52,620 nt of DNA, taken from Deltaproteobacteria bacterium (GTDB lineage: Bacteria; Desulfobacterota; Desulfuromonadia; Geobacterales; Pseudopelobacteraceae). The stretch spans positions 1 to 52,620 of the forward strand of contig JAJYBH010000008.1 of NCBI GenBank assembly GCA_021779135.1, in the 5' to 3' direction. The position numbers were made by a program, and so were the translations under genes. Of the stretch, positions 40,701-50,353 are shown piece after piece. The first letter of the stretch is position 1, and every line of letters starts with the position of its first letter. The notes below the pieces were generated by a model that searched no databases, had not been told where the DNA came from, and saw only the letters and a list, made by a program, of their open reading frames with translations.

Positions 40701-41366
40701 CTTCAGATCTATGTGTACGGAGGTTTCCAGGGATTTGCTGAGTGGTTTGACCTTGCCGAAAAAACTGAACTGTGCGCCGTTAACCAGGGCTGAAATGTGC
40801 GGATCGGTGTATTTTTCGACCAGGTAGGGGATGTTGCTGATAAACGGTATGGCGATATCGAGGCTGCGGACCGTGTGTTTTCTGCCCCCAGCGATCGCCC
40901 GGTCGTCAAAATCCACAGAGCCGTTTTTTAGAAGTATGTTGTTGATGGAAAAATGGAACTCTCTTTTGGGCTTCTTGGGCTTGGCATTCTGGCGTTCGAT
41001 GATGTCGTTGAAGCTGTACCTGTTGGCGGCCAGCCGGGAAAAAGAGAGGGCCGGACTATCCACGGTTACCTTGGATATGATCAGGGCGCCTTTGTAGAGA
41101 GAAGCCAGGCCGAGTGATGCACGCAGGTTGGCGATGGTGACAAGCGGAGCCCCCTCCCCGGCCTCGACGGCAAACCCCTTGACCGTGACCGTCAAGGTGA
41201 AGGGGTTGATGGTGACCTTTTCGATGCGTACCTTTCTGCCGGTTTCATCCTCTATAGCGGCAATCGCCTTGCTCCTGACGATCAGCGGCAGAATCGTAAC
41301 AATAAAGATCAGCAGTGCCAGGAGAGAAGCAAGGCAAATAAGCAGAATTTTCTTCTTCTTCGACAT
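37731..41366 (-). CDS. Large AsmA-like / DUF748 envelope protein
   Basis: N-term TM (KKKILLICLASLLALLIFIVTILPLIV), AsmA-like KVTINPFTLTVTVKGFAVEAGEG, C-terminal OmpA-like segment; ATG 41366 inside ORF 37731..41579. Confidence 0.85.
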   Translation of the reverse strand: MSKKKKILLICLASLLALLIFIVTILPLIVRSKAIAAIEDETGRKVRIEKVTINPFTLTVTVKGFAVEAGEGAPLVTIANLRASLGLASLYKGALIISKVTVDSPALSFSRLAANRYSFNDIIERQNAKPKKPKREFHFSINNILLKNGSVDFDDRAIAGGRKHTVRSLDIAIPFISNIPYLVEKYTDPHISALVNGAQFSFFGKVKPLSKSLETSVHIDLKGLTLPKYVAYSPIKPAVNLTSGRLTVNADLTYRVSKEDKPKLGVKGLFRLDEIELTMKGDLPLFKLPSLQIKASDMEIFAQRFLFDNITVEGPELFLSRDARGDWMYSNLLPQLTAAGNGKPSESELPAKPAGNEGKRQPLVQVASFKLSDGIVHFSDAQPTGGFKGTVSGIDATVAAFSTEPDKSAEFDLSMLFDKDTTLTADGTFSLTPLTATVSSALNGVKLQRGWPYFSQFLASPVKGTVDISSEATYNEEDGVTVTRGNLLAAGLSARYGDKDGFDLTRFEVKGGGYNQKENSIGADEVRLSKGIATLSRESDGGLSFMMLLKKPTLSRTKSAAGTRHPASKVPAPKGQKQKVFSFKFKKILVDKLTTTFIDKTVKDKPRFTLGNTSLSLSNLNGPRFTPAALRFASTFNKATPLKARGSITPLPFRYKGSIDIGRLPLRDFEAYFPSNLNVFILGGTVDAGLNVDIALKDGKPVGKFKGNAGIRSFHAIDTIAEEDLLKWESLQLDDIQGNLEPFSLALREIALNGVYSRIIIRKDGTLNVQNLIKKDEQTTDLQPQAAAATKAAGESPAPGTSAQAPVASKKQIRIDAVTIQDGTLSFTDNHLPQRFATTFYNLGGRVSGLSSDDAKLADVDLRGNLENHSPLQITGKINPLRGDLFVDLKVSFRDIELSPATPYTGRFLGYTVEKGKLFMDLKYHIDKKQLDSENKIFIDQFTFGEKVDSDKATSLPVKLGLALLKDRKGEIHLDLPVTGRTDDPKFSIWGMVWQVVKNLLVKAVTSPFTLLSSIAGGNQDFSTVSFGAGTSALSPKEEQKLSALASVLLDRPALKVELKGYVDRDLDTEGYRVDLFNRKLKNEKFLALSKDRTLKEGEKADTIQVLPDEYARYLAAVYKKEKFPKPRNAIGFVKTLPPDEMKKLIIANTVVGDQELQTLARERVLAVKNYLILKDKVPPERVFEMNDAIFKAPEKDSIPRSRVELNAIAK

Positions 41367-41578
41367 GGGTCGGCTCCGTGGCTGCACGAAATGACGTTCT
41401 TGTTTGATTCTTATATACCATATATTTCTGGCGAGGGGAGCCACACAATCCCGCATCCGGAAATTTGACTGGATCAGAAGGATTAGTGTGCAGTTTTTGT
41501 TGAAAAAAAACGCCAAAGCGGTTACAAGAGAAGGCATTTTCCAGTGCGTTGCAGGAAGCAAACTTTCGGGAGGTAGCA

Positions 41579-43147
41579 ATGAGCCTTGTTAAATTGTATG
41601 ACACAACCCTGCGTGACGGGACCCAGGCTGAAGATATCTCATTTCTGGTCGAGGATAAAATCCGCATTGCCCATAGGTTGGATGACATCGGTGTGCATTA
41701 CATCGAAGGCGGCTGGCCGGGGAGCAATCCCAAGGACGTAAGCTTTTTCAAAGACATAAAAAAAGAGAAATTATCCCATGCCAAGATCGCGGCGTTCGGT
41801 TCCACTCGCCGCGCCAAGGTTACGCCGGACAAGGATAACAACATCATCACCCTGATCAAGTCCGAGGCGGATGCTATTACCATCTTTGGCAAAACCTGGG
41901 ATTTTCATGTGCGTGAAGCGCTGCGTATTTCACTGGAAGAAAATCTCGAGCTGATCTTCGATTCACTGGAATACCTCAAAAAGCATGCCCCGGAAGTATT
42001 CTATGATGCCGAACATTTTTTCGACGGCTACCAGGCCAACCCCGAGTATGCCATCAAGACCCTCAAGGCCGCCGAGGCCGCCAAGGTCGACTGCATCATC
42101 CTCTGCGACACCAACGGCGGCACCATGCCCTATGAAGTGACCGAAATCATCAAGACTGTCAAAAAGCACATCAAGACCCCGCTTGGTATCCATACGCACA
42201 ACGATAGTGAATGCGCCGTGGCCAACTCAATTATCGCCGTCGAACAGGGCATCGTTCAGGTGCAGGGAACCATCAATGGTTTTGGTGAGCGTTGCGGCAA
42301 TGCCAATCTCTGTTCGATCATCCCGGCCCTCAAGGTCAAGATGAAAAAGGAGTGCATTACCGACGAGCAGATGCGCCATCTGCGGGACCTTTCCCGTTTT
42401 GTGTATGAACTGGCCAACCTTTCACCCAACAAGCATCAGGCTTACGTGGGCAATTCGGCCTTTGCGCACAAGGGGGGCGTGCATGTCAGCGCCATCCAGC
42501 GTCATCCCGAGACCTACGAGCACATGCGTCCGGAGCTGGTCGGCAACTGCACCCGGATTCTGGTCTCCGACCTTTCCGGCCGTTCCAACATCCTGGCCAA
42601 GGCCGAGGAATTCAACATCAATCTGGACAGCAAGGACCCGGTCACCCTGGAGATTCTGGATAACATCAAGGAGATGGAGAATCGCGGCTACCAGTTTGAG
42701 GGTGCTGAAGCCTCATTCGAATTATTGATGAAGAGGGCCTTGGGAACCCATAAAAAGTATTTCACGGTGCTTGGGTTCCGCGTGATCGACGAAAAGCGTG
42801 GTGAAGAAGAGAAGCCGATGGCCGAGGCCACCATCATGGTCAAGGTCGGCGGCAAGATAGAGCATACCGCTGCAGAAGGAAACGGCCCGGTCAATGCCCT
42901 GGATAATGCCCTGCGCAAGGCGCTGGAAAAGTTCTATCCCAAGCTCAAGGATCTCAAACTTCTGGATTACAAGGTTCGCGTGCTTCCGGCGGGCCTCGGT
43001 ACGGCCTCGGCCACTCGCGTTCTGATCGAATCCGGAGACAAGCATGCCCGCTGGGGAACCGTCGGTGTGTCGGATAACATCATTGATGCCTCGTATCAGG
43101 CCCTGCTCGATAGCATCGACTTCAAGTTGCACAAGTCGGAAGAATAA
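41579..43147 (+). CDS. cimA: (R)-citramalate synthase
   Basis: [55 protein letters not shown]-like fold plus C-terminal LeuA_dimer domain; ATG 41579. Confidence 0.93.
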   Translation: MSLVKLYDTTLRDGTQAEDISFLVEDKIRIAHRLDDIGVHYIEGGWPGSNPKDVSFFKDIKKEKLSHAKIAAFGSTRRAKVTPDKDNNIITLIKSEADAITIFGKTWDFHVREALRISLEENLELIFDSLEYLKKHAPEVFYDAEHFFDGYQANPEYAIKTLKAAEAAKVDCIILCDTNGGTMPYEVTEIIKTVKKHIKTPLGIHTHNDSECAVANSIIAVEQGIVQVQGTINGFGERCGNANLCSIIPALKVKMKKECITDEQMRHLRDLSRFVYELANLSPNKHQAYVGNSAFAHKGGVHVSAIQRHPETYEHMRPELVGNCTRILVSDLSGRSNILAKAEEFNINLDSKDPVTLEILDNIKEMENRGYQFEGAEASFELLMKRALGTHKKYFTVLGFRVIDEKRGEEEKPMAEATIMVKVGGKIEHTAAEGNGPVNALDNALRKALEKFYPKLKDLKLLDYKVRVLPAGLGTASATRVLIESGDKHARWGTVGVSDNIIDASYQALLDSIDFKLHKSEE

Positions 43148-43162
43148 GTTCAGACGAACTGC

Positions 43163-43720
43163 ATGGAGCGTTACCGCCGCCTGATTATCATTATTCTCGC
43201 AGCCAGCGTAGCCCTTCCAGTTGTTTTGAAAAGCCGCCGTAGCCCGAATTCACGAGCTGTGGCGGCTTTTCGCGTGGTGTCGTCCGCTCGCGGCTTTGTG
43301 CGTATCAGTGGTGATGTCAGGCATCCCGGTCTGTACCCGTTGTCCGCCAAAGAAATGACGGGTGACGTCATTTCAATGGCGGTGCCGTTACAGCCGGTTA
43401 CGGTGCTGGAGCCGGCCGGCATCGCAGCCATTCCGGTTATCAATGGAGATGCTCTTCAGTTGCATATTCGAGGCGGTGAAAGTGCGTCTGTAATCAGAGG
43501 TGCGATACCTGTCCCTGAACGGCTCATTATGGGTATCCCTCTGGATCTTAACACAATAAGTGAAGCAGACCTGGATAAGCTTTCCGGTGTCGGGCCGGCC
43601 CTTGCCAGGAGAATTGTACTCTATCGTCAAAAAAATGGCGGCCGCATGTCGGTTCAGGACCTGGAATTGGTTGAAGGTATCGGCGAAAAGAAGTTCGCTG
43701 CCTTGCGTAACTACTTTTAA
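43163..43720 (+). CDS. ComEA-like helix-hairpin-helix protein
   Basis: N-terminal TM, SLBB-like VRISGDVRHPGLYPL, HhH LDLNTISEADLDKLSGVGPALARRIVLYRQKNGG. Confidence 0.88.
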   Translation: MERYRRLIIIILAASVALPVVLKSRRSPNSRAVAAFRVVSSARGFVRISGDVRHPGLYPLSAKEMTGDVISMAVPLQPVTVLEPAGIAAIPVINGDALQLHIRGGESASVIRGAIPVPERLIMGIPLDLNTISEADLDKLSGVGPALARRIVLYRQKNGGRMSVQDLELVEGIGEKKFAALRNYF

Positions 43721-43847
43721 TAGCTTGTAATTAATTAATATTACCGTATCACGACGTTTTTTTCCCTTCTGCCGCAGATCTTGGCACATATGGTGTACTA
43801 TCCTTAGATTAAAGCAGGAATGCTATCACATCAACGGGAGGGTTGCC

Positions 43848-44003
43848 ATGCAATGTCCACGCTGCAAGGGCCGTATGTTTGCTGAGAAGTTTTATGACTT
43901 TGTCCGTTCTTTTGATGCCTGGAAATGCACCTGCTGTGGGGAACTGCTGGACTCGACGATCCTCGCCAACCGAGCTCGCAGCAACAATACACATCTCGGC
44001 TGA
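43848..44003 (+). CDS. Small zinc-ribbon protein (51 aa), absent from the supplied ORF track
   Basis: ATG 43848, upstream gggaggg; translates MQCPRCKGRMFAEKFYDFVRSFDAWKCTCCGELLDSTILANRARSNNTHLG*; followed by a terminator. Confidence 0.75.
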   Translation: MQCPRCKGRMFAEKFYDFVRSFDAWKCTCCGELLDSTILANRARSNNTHLG

Positions 44004-44036
44004 CAACACACACAACTGAGTATATGCAGTGCAATA

Positions 44037-44068
44037 AAAGGGAAATCCGCCAGCGGATTTCCCTTTTT
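44037..44068 (+). terminator. Terminator downstream of the zinc-ribbon ORF
   Basis: aaagggaaatccgc-ca-gcggatttccctttt. Confidence 0.8.
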
Positions 44069-44153
44069 GTTTGACAGGAACAGTTCGGAAGGGCTATTGA
44101 ATTTATCCGTTTCAGCAGGGCTTGAAATTATAAATTTATTTGTATTTGGGGTT

Positions 44154-44873
44154 ATGATGAGAATCGACGGCAGGGAAAACGACGCGTTGCGTCAAGTGCA
44201 AATCATCAGAAACTTTACAAAACATGCCGAAGGCTCTGTGCTGGTTGAATTCGGCGATACGCGGGTGATCTGTACCGCATCGGTCGAAGAGTCGGTGCCG
44301 CCGTTTCTGCGCGGCAAAGGTACCGGCTGGGTGACAGCGGAATACTCAATGTTGCCACGCTCAACCCATACCCGCTCTTCCCGTGAGGCTGCCAAGGGGA
44401 AGCAGAGCGGCCGCACCCTGGAGATTCAGCGGCTGATCGGCCGCTCATTACGTGCGGTTACCGACCTGGCGGCTCTGGGCGAACGCTCCATTACACTTGA
44501 TTGCGATGTTATCCAGGCTGATGGCGGAACGCGGACAGCCTCCATCACCGGTGCTTACGTCGCTCTGCATGATGCCCTGACAAACCTGCAGAGCAGGGGG
44601 GTGATTTCACAGATTCCTCTCAAAGAGGCTGTTGCTGCTGTCAGCGTCGGCATCATCGGTGGCGAGGCGCTGCTGGATCTCAATTATCCCGAGGATTCGG
44701 CCGCTGAAGTGGATATGAATTTTGTCATGACCGCCAGCGACCGCTTTGTCGAGGTGCAGGGCACCGCCGAAACTGAACCATTTACGATTGGGCAGATGGA
44801 TGCCATGCGCTGCCTTGCCACCAAGGGCATCCAGAATCTCTTTACCATCCAGCGCGAGGCACTGGGCCGATGA
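44154..44873 (+). CDS. rph: Ribonuclease PH
   Basis: [73 protein letters not shown]; start ATG 44154 or 44157. Confidence 0.97.
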   Translation: MMRIDGRENDALRQVQIIRNFTKHAEGSVLVEFGDTRVICTASVEESVPPFLRGKGTGWVTAEYSMLPRSTHTRSSREAAKGKQSGRTLEIQRLIGRSLRAVTDLAALGERSITLDCDVIQADGGTRTASITGAYVALHDALTNLQSRGVISQIPLKEAVAAVSVGIIGGEALLDLNYPEDSAAEVDMNFVMTASDRFVEVQGTAETEPFTIGQMDAMRCLATKGIQNLFTIQREALGR

Positions 44874-45463
44874 AGGATCTGGTTGTTGCTACCCGCAATC
44901 GTGGTAAGCTCCAGGAGATACGGGAGGTTCTGGACGGTGTCGTTGACATGGTGTATTGTGCTGCCGATTTTCCGGATTTTCCTGAAACAATCGAGGATGG
45001 GCTGACCTTCCGGGATAATGCTCTCAAAAAGGCTCGGGAGGCGATGCTGTTCACCGGTTTGCCTGCGTTGGCCGATGATTCCGGGCTGGTGGTGGACGCT
45101 CTGGATGGCCGTCCCGGTGTTTATTCCGCCCGCTTTGCGGGACACGGTGCCAATGATGGCGACAACAACCGCCGGCTACTCGAAGAGCTAGGCAACGTTC
45201 CCGCAACTCAGCGCATGGCCGCTTTTGTCTGTGTACTTGCCTTTGTGACTCCGGACGGAGTCGAGCAGGTTTTCAGCGGCAGGGTAGGGGGGACTATTCT
45301 GAAATCGGAGCGTGGCAAGGGAGGTTTTGGCTATGATCCGTTATTTCTTGTGGATGGTTTTGATCGCACCATGGCGGAGCTATCACTGGAGGAAAAAAAC
45401 GCAATCAGCCACCGTGGCCAGGCGTTGCATGTTTTCCGGGAATTTATTAAACAAAGGCAATAG
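44870..45463 (+). CDS. rdgB: XTP/dITP diphosphatase (RdgB/HAM1)
   Basis: [57 protein letters not shown]. Confidence 0.95.
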   Translation: MKDLVVATRNRGKLQEIREVLDGVVDMVYCAADFPDFPETIEDGLTFRDNALKKAREAMLFTGLPALADDSGLVVDALDGRPGVYSARFAGHGANDGDNNRRLLEELGNVPATQRMAAFVCVLAFVTPDGVEQVFSGRVGGTILKSERGKGGFGYDPLFLVDGFDRTMAELSLEEKNAISHRGQALHVFREFIKQRQ

Positions 45464-46933
45464 ATGAAAACTGAAAACAAAAATAGGACACAAGAGAAGC
45501 GCAGCAGGATTTCAACAGACAAGGCCGCTCCTGTCGTTGCGACTCAGGAACAGCATAAGCCCAGGCTCTTGCGCAATATGATCGTGGAGCTAACCATTAC
45601 TGCGATTGATGAAGATGGTTATGGAACGGCGCGTGTTGACGGGCTGTCCTATAAAATCGGCGGGGCCTTGCCGGGCGATGTGATTCGCGCAAAAATCGAC
45701 CACGTTTCTTTTGGAGCCGTGACCGGCCATCTGTACAAACTGCTGAAGTTCTCTCCACTTCGCAGTAAGCGTCCGCCATGTTCTGTCGGCGCCGAGTGTC
45801 TCGGTTGCCCGTTGATCGCCATGCGATACACGGACCAGAAGGTTTGGAAACGCGGCATGATTCTGAATGAACTGGCAAAATACCCGGCGTTGGCAGCCGT
45901 CACTGTCCACCCGCTGCTATCACCCGATCGGTTGATCCATTATCGCAATTCCGCCAAACTGGTTGTGGCCGGCAAGCATTCCGAGCCGGTTCTGGGTATA
46001 TATCGTCGTGCCAGTCATGATGTGTTCGACCTTGAAGCATGCCCGATCCATCACCCATTGATCAACCGGGTCATGGAGGTGGTCCGGCGGGGAATTACCA
46101 AGCTGAAGGTGCCGATTTTCAATCCCCGCAGCAAAATGGGGCTCCTTCGCTATCTGGTGGTCAGGGTCTCCGAGTCCGAACAGAAGGCGATGGTGGTGCT
46201 GATAACGGCTGATAAATCCTATAACGAGATACATCACCTCTCCAAATTTGTCCGTGAGGCCCTGCCGGAGGTTGAGGTGATCGCCAGCAATGTCAACAGT
46301 TCCGACGGTAACGTGATTTTCGGGCAGAAAGATACGTTTCTCACCCCCAAGCATTACCTGACGGAACGGCTTGGTGATATGTATGTGCAGATTTCCCCCC
46401 GCTCCTTTTTTCAGGTTAACACCGCCGGAGCCAGGCTGATCTATGAAAAGGTTCGAGAGTGGGCCGCTCTTGATAAGAATTCGACTGTTCTTGATCTCTA
46501 CTGCGGAATTGGTGGGATCGGACTGTTTCTGGCTGATCAGGCCAAAAAAGTCATCGGCATCGAAGTGGTGGAAGAGGCGGTGGCCGATGCCCGCAAGAAT
46601 GCTCGCCTGAACGGTTTTAAAAATTGCCGCTTTGAGGCCGGAGATGCGGCCGATCTTCTGGAGGAACTGGCCGACGATGGTGAACAGGTCGATGTGGTCG
46701 TCCTGAACCCCCCCAGGAAGGGGTGTGATGAGGCGGTACTGCAAAGAGTTGCCGGTTTGTCGCCACTCAAGATCCTCTATGTCTCCTGTTCACCGGAGAG
46801 CCTGATGCGTGATCTTGATATACTGTTAAAACTGGGGTATGCGTGCCAGGAGATCCAGCCGGTTGATATGTTTCCGCAGACCGTCCATGTCGAAAATGTT
46901 GCTCGTTTAGAAAAAAATGATAAATCTGCTTGA
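45464..46933 (+). CDS. rlmD: 23S rRNA (uracil-5-)-methyltransferase RlmD-like (TrmA family)
   Basis: TRAM domain, Fe-S cysteines CSVGAECLGCP, FFQVNTAGA, VLDLYCGIGGIGLFLA, VVLNPPRKGCDEAVL, LYVSCSPESLMRDL. Confidence 0.88.
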   Translation: MKTENKNRTQEKRSRISTDKAAPVVATQEQHKPRLLRNMIVELTITAIDEDGYGTARVDGLSYKIGGALPGDVIRAKIDHVSFGAVTGHLYKLLKFSPLRSKRPPCSVGAECLGCPLIAMRYTDQKVWKRGMILNELAKYPALAAVTVHPLLSPDRLIHYRNSAKLVVAGKHSEPVLGIYRRASHDVFDLEACPIHHPLINRVMEVVRRGITKLKVPIFNPRSKMGLLRYLVVRVSESEQKAMVVLITADKSYNEIHHLSKFVREALPEVEVIASNVNSSDGNVIFGQKDTFLTPKHYLTERLGDMYVQISPRSFFQVNTAGARLIYEKVREWAALDKNSTVLDLYCGIGGIGLFLADQAKKVIGIEVVEEAVADARKNARLNGFKNCRFEAGDAADLLEELADDGEQVDVVVLNPPRKGCDEAVLQRVAGLSPLKILYVSCSPESLMRDLDILLKLGYACQEIQPVDMFPQTVHVENVARLEKNDKSA

Positions 46934-46958
46934 CTTAATAGGGTGTTGTTGGTATTAA
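46930..46958 (+). promoter_or_regulatory. Sigma70-type promoter for tRNA-Val, overlapping the end of rlmD
   Basis: TTGACT(46930-46935), 17 nt spacer, TATTAA(46953-46958). Confidence 0.6.
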
Positions 46959-46976
46959 AAATGTTCTCTTTGATGA

Positions 46977-47051
46977 AGGCGCGTAGCTCAGGGGGAGAGC
47001 GCTACCCTGACACGGTAGAGGTCGACGGTTCGAGACCGTCCGCGCCTACCA
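46977..47051 (+). tRNA. tRNA-Val (anticodon GAC), encoded CCA
   Basis: Acceptor AGGCGCG/CGCGCCT, anticodon arm CTACC-CTGACAC-GGTAG, T arm GACGG-TTCGAGA-CCGTC. Confidence 0.95.
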
Positions 47052-47070
47052 TTAAAAGATGAAGTCACGG

Positions 47071-47095
47071 GGCATCGATGGGTTCGATGCCTTTT
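47071..47095 (+). terminator. Short terminator-like hairpin between tRNA-Val and thrS
   Basis: ggcatcga-tgggt-tcgatgcctttt. Confidence 0.5.
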
Positions 47096-47121
47096 CTGTT
47101 TGATCTTTTCGAGGATTTCAT

Positions 47122-49032
47122 ATGGCCGAAATACATGTAATGCTACCTGACGGCTCGTCAAGGGTTTTAGCCAAGGGCGCAACTGTTGCCGATCTGGCCG
47201 CCTCCATTGGCGCCGGGCTTGCCAAGGCCGCTATCGCCGGCAGGGTGGACGGTGAACTGGTCGATGTTGCCGCGGGGTTACATGATGGTGCCCGCGTAGA
47301 GATTATCACTGAGAAGAGTCCGGAGGCGCTGGAGATCATCCGACACTCCGCGTCACACCTGATGGCTCAGGCGGTAAAGGAGCTTTTTCCGGCTGCCAAG
47401 GTAACCATCGGGCCGGCCATCGAGAGCGGATTCTATTATGACTTTGATGTGGAGCAGCCCTTCACTCCCGAAGACCTGGAACGCATCGAAGCCAGGATGG
47501 CAGAACTTGCCAAATCCGATATTGCGATTGTGCGTTCCGTCCTTTCCAGCGACGAAGCCATCAAGAAATTCACGGAGATGGGTGAACCCTACAAGAAAGA
47601 ATTGATCGAAGGTATCGGTGCCGAGACGGTATCCGTTTACACTCAGGGCGATTTTGCCGATCTCTGCCGCGGACCGCATGTCCCATCAACGAGTCGCATC
47701 AAGGCCTTCAAATTGCTTTCCATCGCCGGTGCATACTGGCGGGGCGACGAAAAAAACCGCATGCTCCAGCGGATTTACGGTACGGCTTTTGTCGACAAAA
47801 AAGAGCTTGAGGCGTACCTCCATCGTCTGGAAGAGGCCAAACGCCGCGATCATCGCAAGTTGGGCAAGGAACTGGATCTGTTCTCCTTCTCGGATGAAGT
47901 AGGAGCAGGATTTGCCATCTGGCACCCCAAGGGGGCCATGCTGCGCACAATCCTGGAGGATTTCGAGCGTCGCGAACATCTCAAGCGAAGCTATGACATC
48001 GTTGTGGGCCCGCAGATTCTCAAGACCGAATTGTGGCAGCGTTCCGGCCACTATGAGAACTATCGTGAGAATATGTATTTCACTGAAGTGGACGAGCAAA
48101 GTTTCGGTGTAAAGCCGATGAACTGTCTTGCCCATATGATGATTTACAAGTCCCAGTTGCGCAGCTACCGTGACCTGCCCCTGCGCTATTTCGAACTGGG
48201 AACGGTGCACCGTCATGAGCGCGCCGGTGTGCTGCATGGCTTGCTGCGTGTGCGCTGTTTTACCCAGGATGATGCCCATATTCTGTGCACCCCGGACCAG
48301 CTTGACGCCGAGATCAAGGGTGTGTTGAAGTTTGTCAGCGATGTGATGGGTATTTTTGGGTTCGAGTATGAGATGGAGCTTTCCACTCGCCCGGAGAAGT
48401 CCATCGGCGACGACGCTTCCTGGGAACTGGCTACCAATGCCTTGCAGTCAGCCCTCAAGGATACCGGTCGCCCTTATGAGATAAACGAGGGCGATGGCGC
48501 GTTCTACGGCCCGAAGATCGACATAAAATTGCGCGATTGTCTTGACAGGCGTTGGCAGTGTGCTACTATCCAGTGCGATTTTACCCTGCCGGAGCGATTT
48601 GATCTGCATTACATCGCTTCAGACGGTGAGAAAAAACGCCCTGTCATGGTTCACCGGGTCATACTCGGTTCAATAGAGCGATTTATCGGTGTATTGATCG
48701 AGCACTATGCCGGCAGTTTCCCGCTCTGGCTTTCACCGGTTCAGGCTGTCGTACTTACGGTCACTGATAATCAGATACCGTATGGTCGGGAAGTACTTGC
48801 CCACTTGAGGGCCGCGGGTGTGAGAGTCCATGGTGATTTCCGCAACGAAAAGTTGAGCTTCAAGATTCGCGAGGCACAGTTGCAGAAAGTCCCCTACATG
48901 CTGGTCATCGGGGATAAAGAAGTTGAGCAGGGAACGGTTACGCCTCGTTACCGAGATGGTAAAAACCTGGAGCCTATGAAGATTGAGGAATTTGCCTCAT
49001 TTGTAGAACACGAATCAAAGCAATTCAAATAG
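47122..49032 (+). CDS. thrS: Threonyl-tRNA synthetase
   Basis: 636 aa; TGS domain, [62 protein letters not shown]. Confidence 0.97.
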   Translation: MAEIHVMLPDGSSRVLAKGATVADLAASIGAGLAKAAIAGRVDGELVDVAAGLHDGARVEIITEKSPEALEIIRHSASHLMAQAVKELFPAAKVTIGPAIESGFYYDFDVEQPFTPEDLERIEARMAELAKSDIAIVRSVLSSDEAIKKFTEMGEPYKKELIEGIGAETVSVYTQGDFADLCRGPHVPSTSRIKAFKLLSIAGAYWRGDEKNRMLQRIYGTAFVDKKELEAYLHRLEEAKRRDHRKLGKELDLFSFSDEVGAGFAIWHPKGAMLRTILEDFERREHLKRSYDIVVGPQILKTELWQRSGHYENYRENMYFTEVDEQSFGVKPMNCLAHMMIYKSQLRSYRDLPLRYFELGTVHRHERAGVLHGLLRVRCFTQDDAHILCTPDQLDAEIKGVLKFVSDVMGIFGFEYEMELSTRPEKSIGDDASWELATNALQSALKDTGRPYEINEGDGAFYGPKIDIKLRDCLDRRWQCATIQCDFTLPERFDLHYIASDGEKKRPVMVHRVILGSIERFIGVLIEHYAGSFPLWLSPVQAVVLTVTDNQIPYGREVLAHLRAAGVRVHGDFRNEKLSFKIREAQLQKVPYMLVIGDKEVEQGTVTPRYRDGKNLEPMKIEEFASFVEHESKQFK

Positions 49033-49084
49033 CAGATGTGATGATGGAGACAGGATTGACCTGTCCAATCCAGGGGGTGCAGTC

Positions 49085-49603
49085 ATAGCAAAGCCGACCG
49101 TGAATATAAATAATACTATCCGTGCCACAGAGATTCGAGTTATCGGAGCTGATGGAGAAGCGCTGGGGGTTATTTCAACCGCCGAGGCCCTTGCGCTCGC
49201 CGAACAGCAACAGCTTGATCTGGTAGAGGTGTCCCCCAGTGCGGTGCCGCCGGTCTGTCGGATCATGGATTATGGCAAGTTCAAATATCAGCAGAGTAAA
49301 AAACTTCAGGAAGCACGAAAGAAACAGGTACATGTCGAGGTCAAGGAGATAAAGCTTCGCCCCAAGACCGATGACCACGATCTGGATTTCAAGGTCAAGC
49401 ATGTGCGACGCTTCCTGGAAGAAGGCAACAAGGCCAAGATCACCCTCGTTTTCCGAGGTCGTGAAATCACCCATATGGATATTGGCCGGGCCGTAATCGA
49501 GAAATTTGCGGCTGCACTGGCAGATATTGCGGTGATTGAATCGCATCCCCGCGTGGATGGACGCCAGATGTTCATGATCGTGGCCCCCAAGGTTAAAAAA
49601 TAG
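49085..49603 (+). CDS. infC: Translation initiation factor IF-3, probable AUA start (ORF-track start is GTG 49100)
   Basis: INNTIRATEIRVIGADGEALGVIS..., VCRIMDYGKFKYQQSKK, KEIKLRPKTDDHDL; in-frame ATA at 49085 preceded by agggggtg. Confidence 0.93.
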   Translation: MAKPTVNINNTIRATEIRVIGADGEALGVISTAEALALAEQQQLDLVEVSPSAVPPVCRIMDYGKFKYQQSKKLQEARKKQVHVEVKEIKLRPKTDDHDLDFKVKHVRRFLEEGNKAKITLVFRGREITHMDIGRAVIEKFAAALADIAVIESHPRVDGRQMFMIVAPKVKK

Positions 49604-49650
49604 CGGATTCGTTACAGATCTAATTAATAGTCAAAGAAGGAGAACAAATC

Positions 49651-49848
49651 ATGCCAAAAATCAAGACCAACCGGGGCGCTGCCAAGCGTTTCAGAAAATC
49701 AGCTTCGGGCCGTATCAAGCGCGGCGGCGCTTTTACCAGCCATATCCTGACGCACAAGAGCCGCAAGCAAAAACGCAACTTGCGGCAGGGCGGAATGGTT
49801 GCCGATGTTGACCAGAAAAACATTTCCAAGCTCATCCCGTACAAGTAA
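49651..49848 (+). CDS. rpmI: 50S ribosomal protein L35
   Basis: [45 protein letters not shown]. Confidence 0.97.
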   Translation: MPKIKTNRGAAKRFRKSASGRIKRGGAFTSHILTHKSRKQKRNLRQGGMVADVDQKNISKLIPYK

Positions 49849-49924
49849 CGGGGCAATGCCAAGAACCGTGAGGAAACTGTCTCCCCTTACGGATCGGGCG
49901 AAATTAAACACGAAGGAGTAGAAC

Positions 49925-50278
49925 ATGCCACGCGTTAAAAGAGGTTTTAAAGCGAGACGCAGACGTAACAAGGTTTTGAAGCTTGCCAAGGGTTACCGGG
50001 GTGCACGGAGCAAATTGTTCCGCAGTGCAACCGAGGCGGTTGACAGGGCACTCAATTACGCCTTCCGTGATCGTCGCGTAAAGAAACGTGATTTCCGCAG
50101 CCTGTGGATCACCCGCATCAATGCTGCATCACGCCTGAACGGGTTGTCCTACAGCAAGTTTATTTTCGGTCTTAAAAAGGCCAATGTCGAAATTGACCGC
50201 AAAGTCCTGGCTGACATTGCCGTCTCTGACCCGAAAGGGTTTACGGAGATTGCCAGTCTGGCAAAAGCCGGCATCTAA
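49925..50278 (+). CDS. rplT: 50S ribosomal protein L20
   Basis: [51 protein letters not shown]. Confidence 0.98.
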   Translation: MPRVKRGFKARRRRNKVLKLAKGYRGARSKLFRSATEAVDRALNYAFRDRRVKKRDFRSLWITRINAASRLNGLSYSKFIFGLKKANVEIDRKVLADIAVSDPKGFTEIASLAKAGI

Positions 50279-50305
50279 CAGCGTAGGCTGTATTTCAAAC
50301 ATGAG

Positions 50306-50338
50306 GGAATGGGATGAAACACTCCCATTCCTTTTTTT
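50306..50338 (+). terminator. Terminator between rplT and pheS
   Basis: ggaatggga-tgaaacac-tcccattcc followed by TTTTTTT. Confidence 0.75.
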
Positions 50339-50353
50339 GTAAAGGTACCCAGC

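Noticed and set aside
47052-47121. Possible T-box or other riboswitch ahead of thrS
   Set aside because: Only ~70 nt with one short hairpin; no T-box sequence or specifier loop seen, better explained as a weak tRNA-Val terminator.
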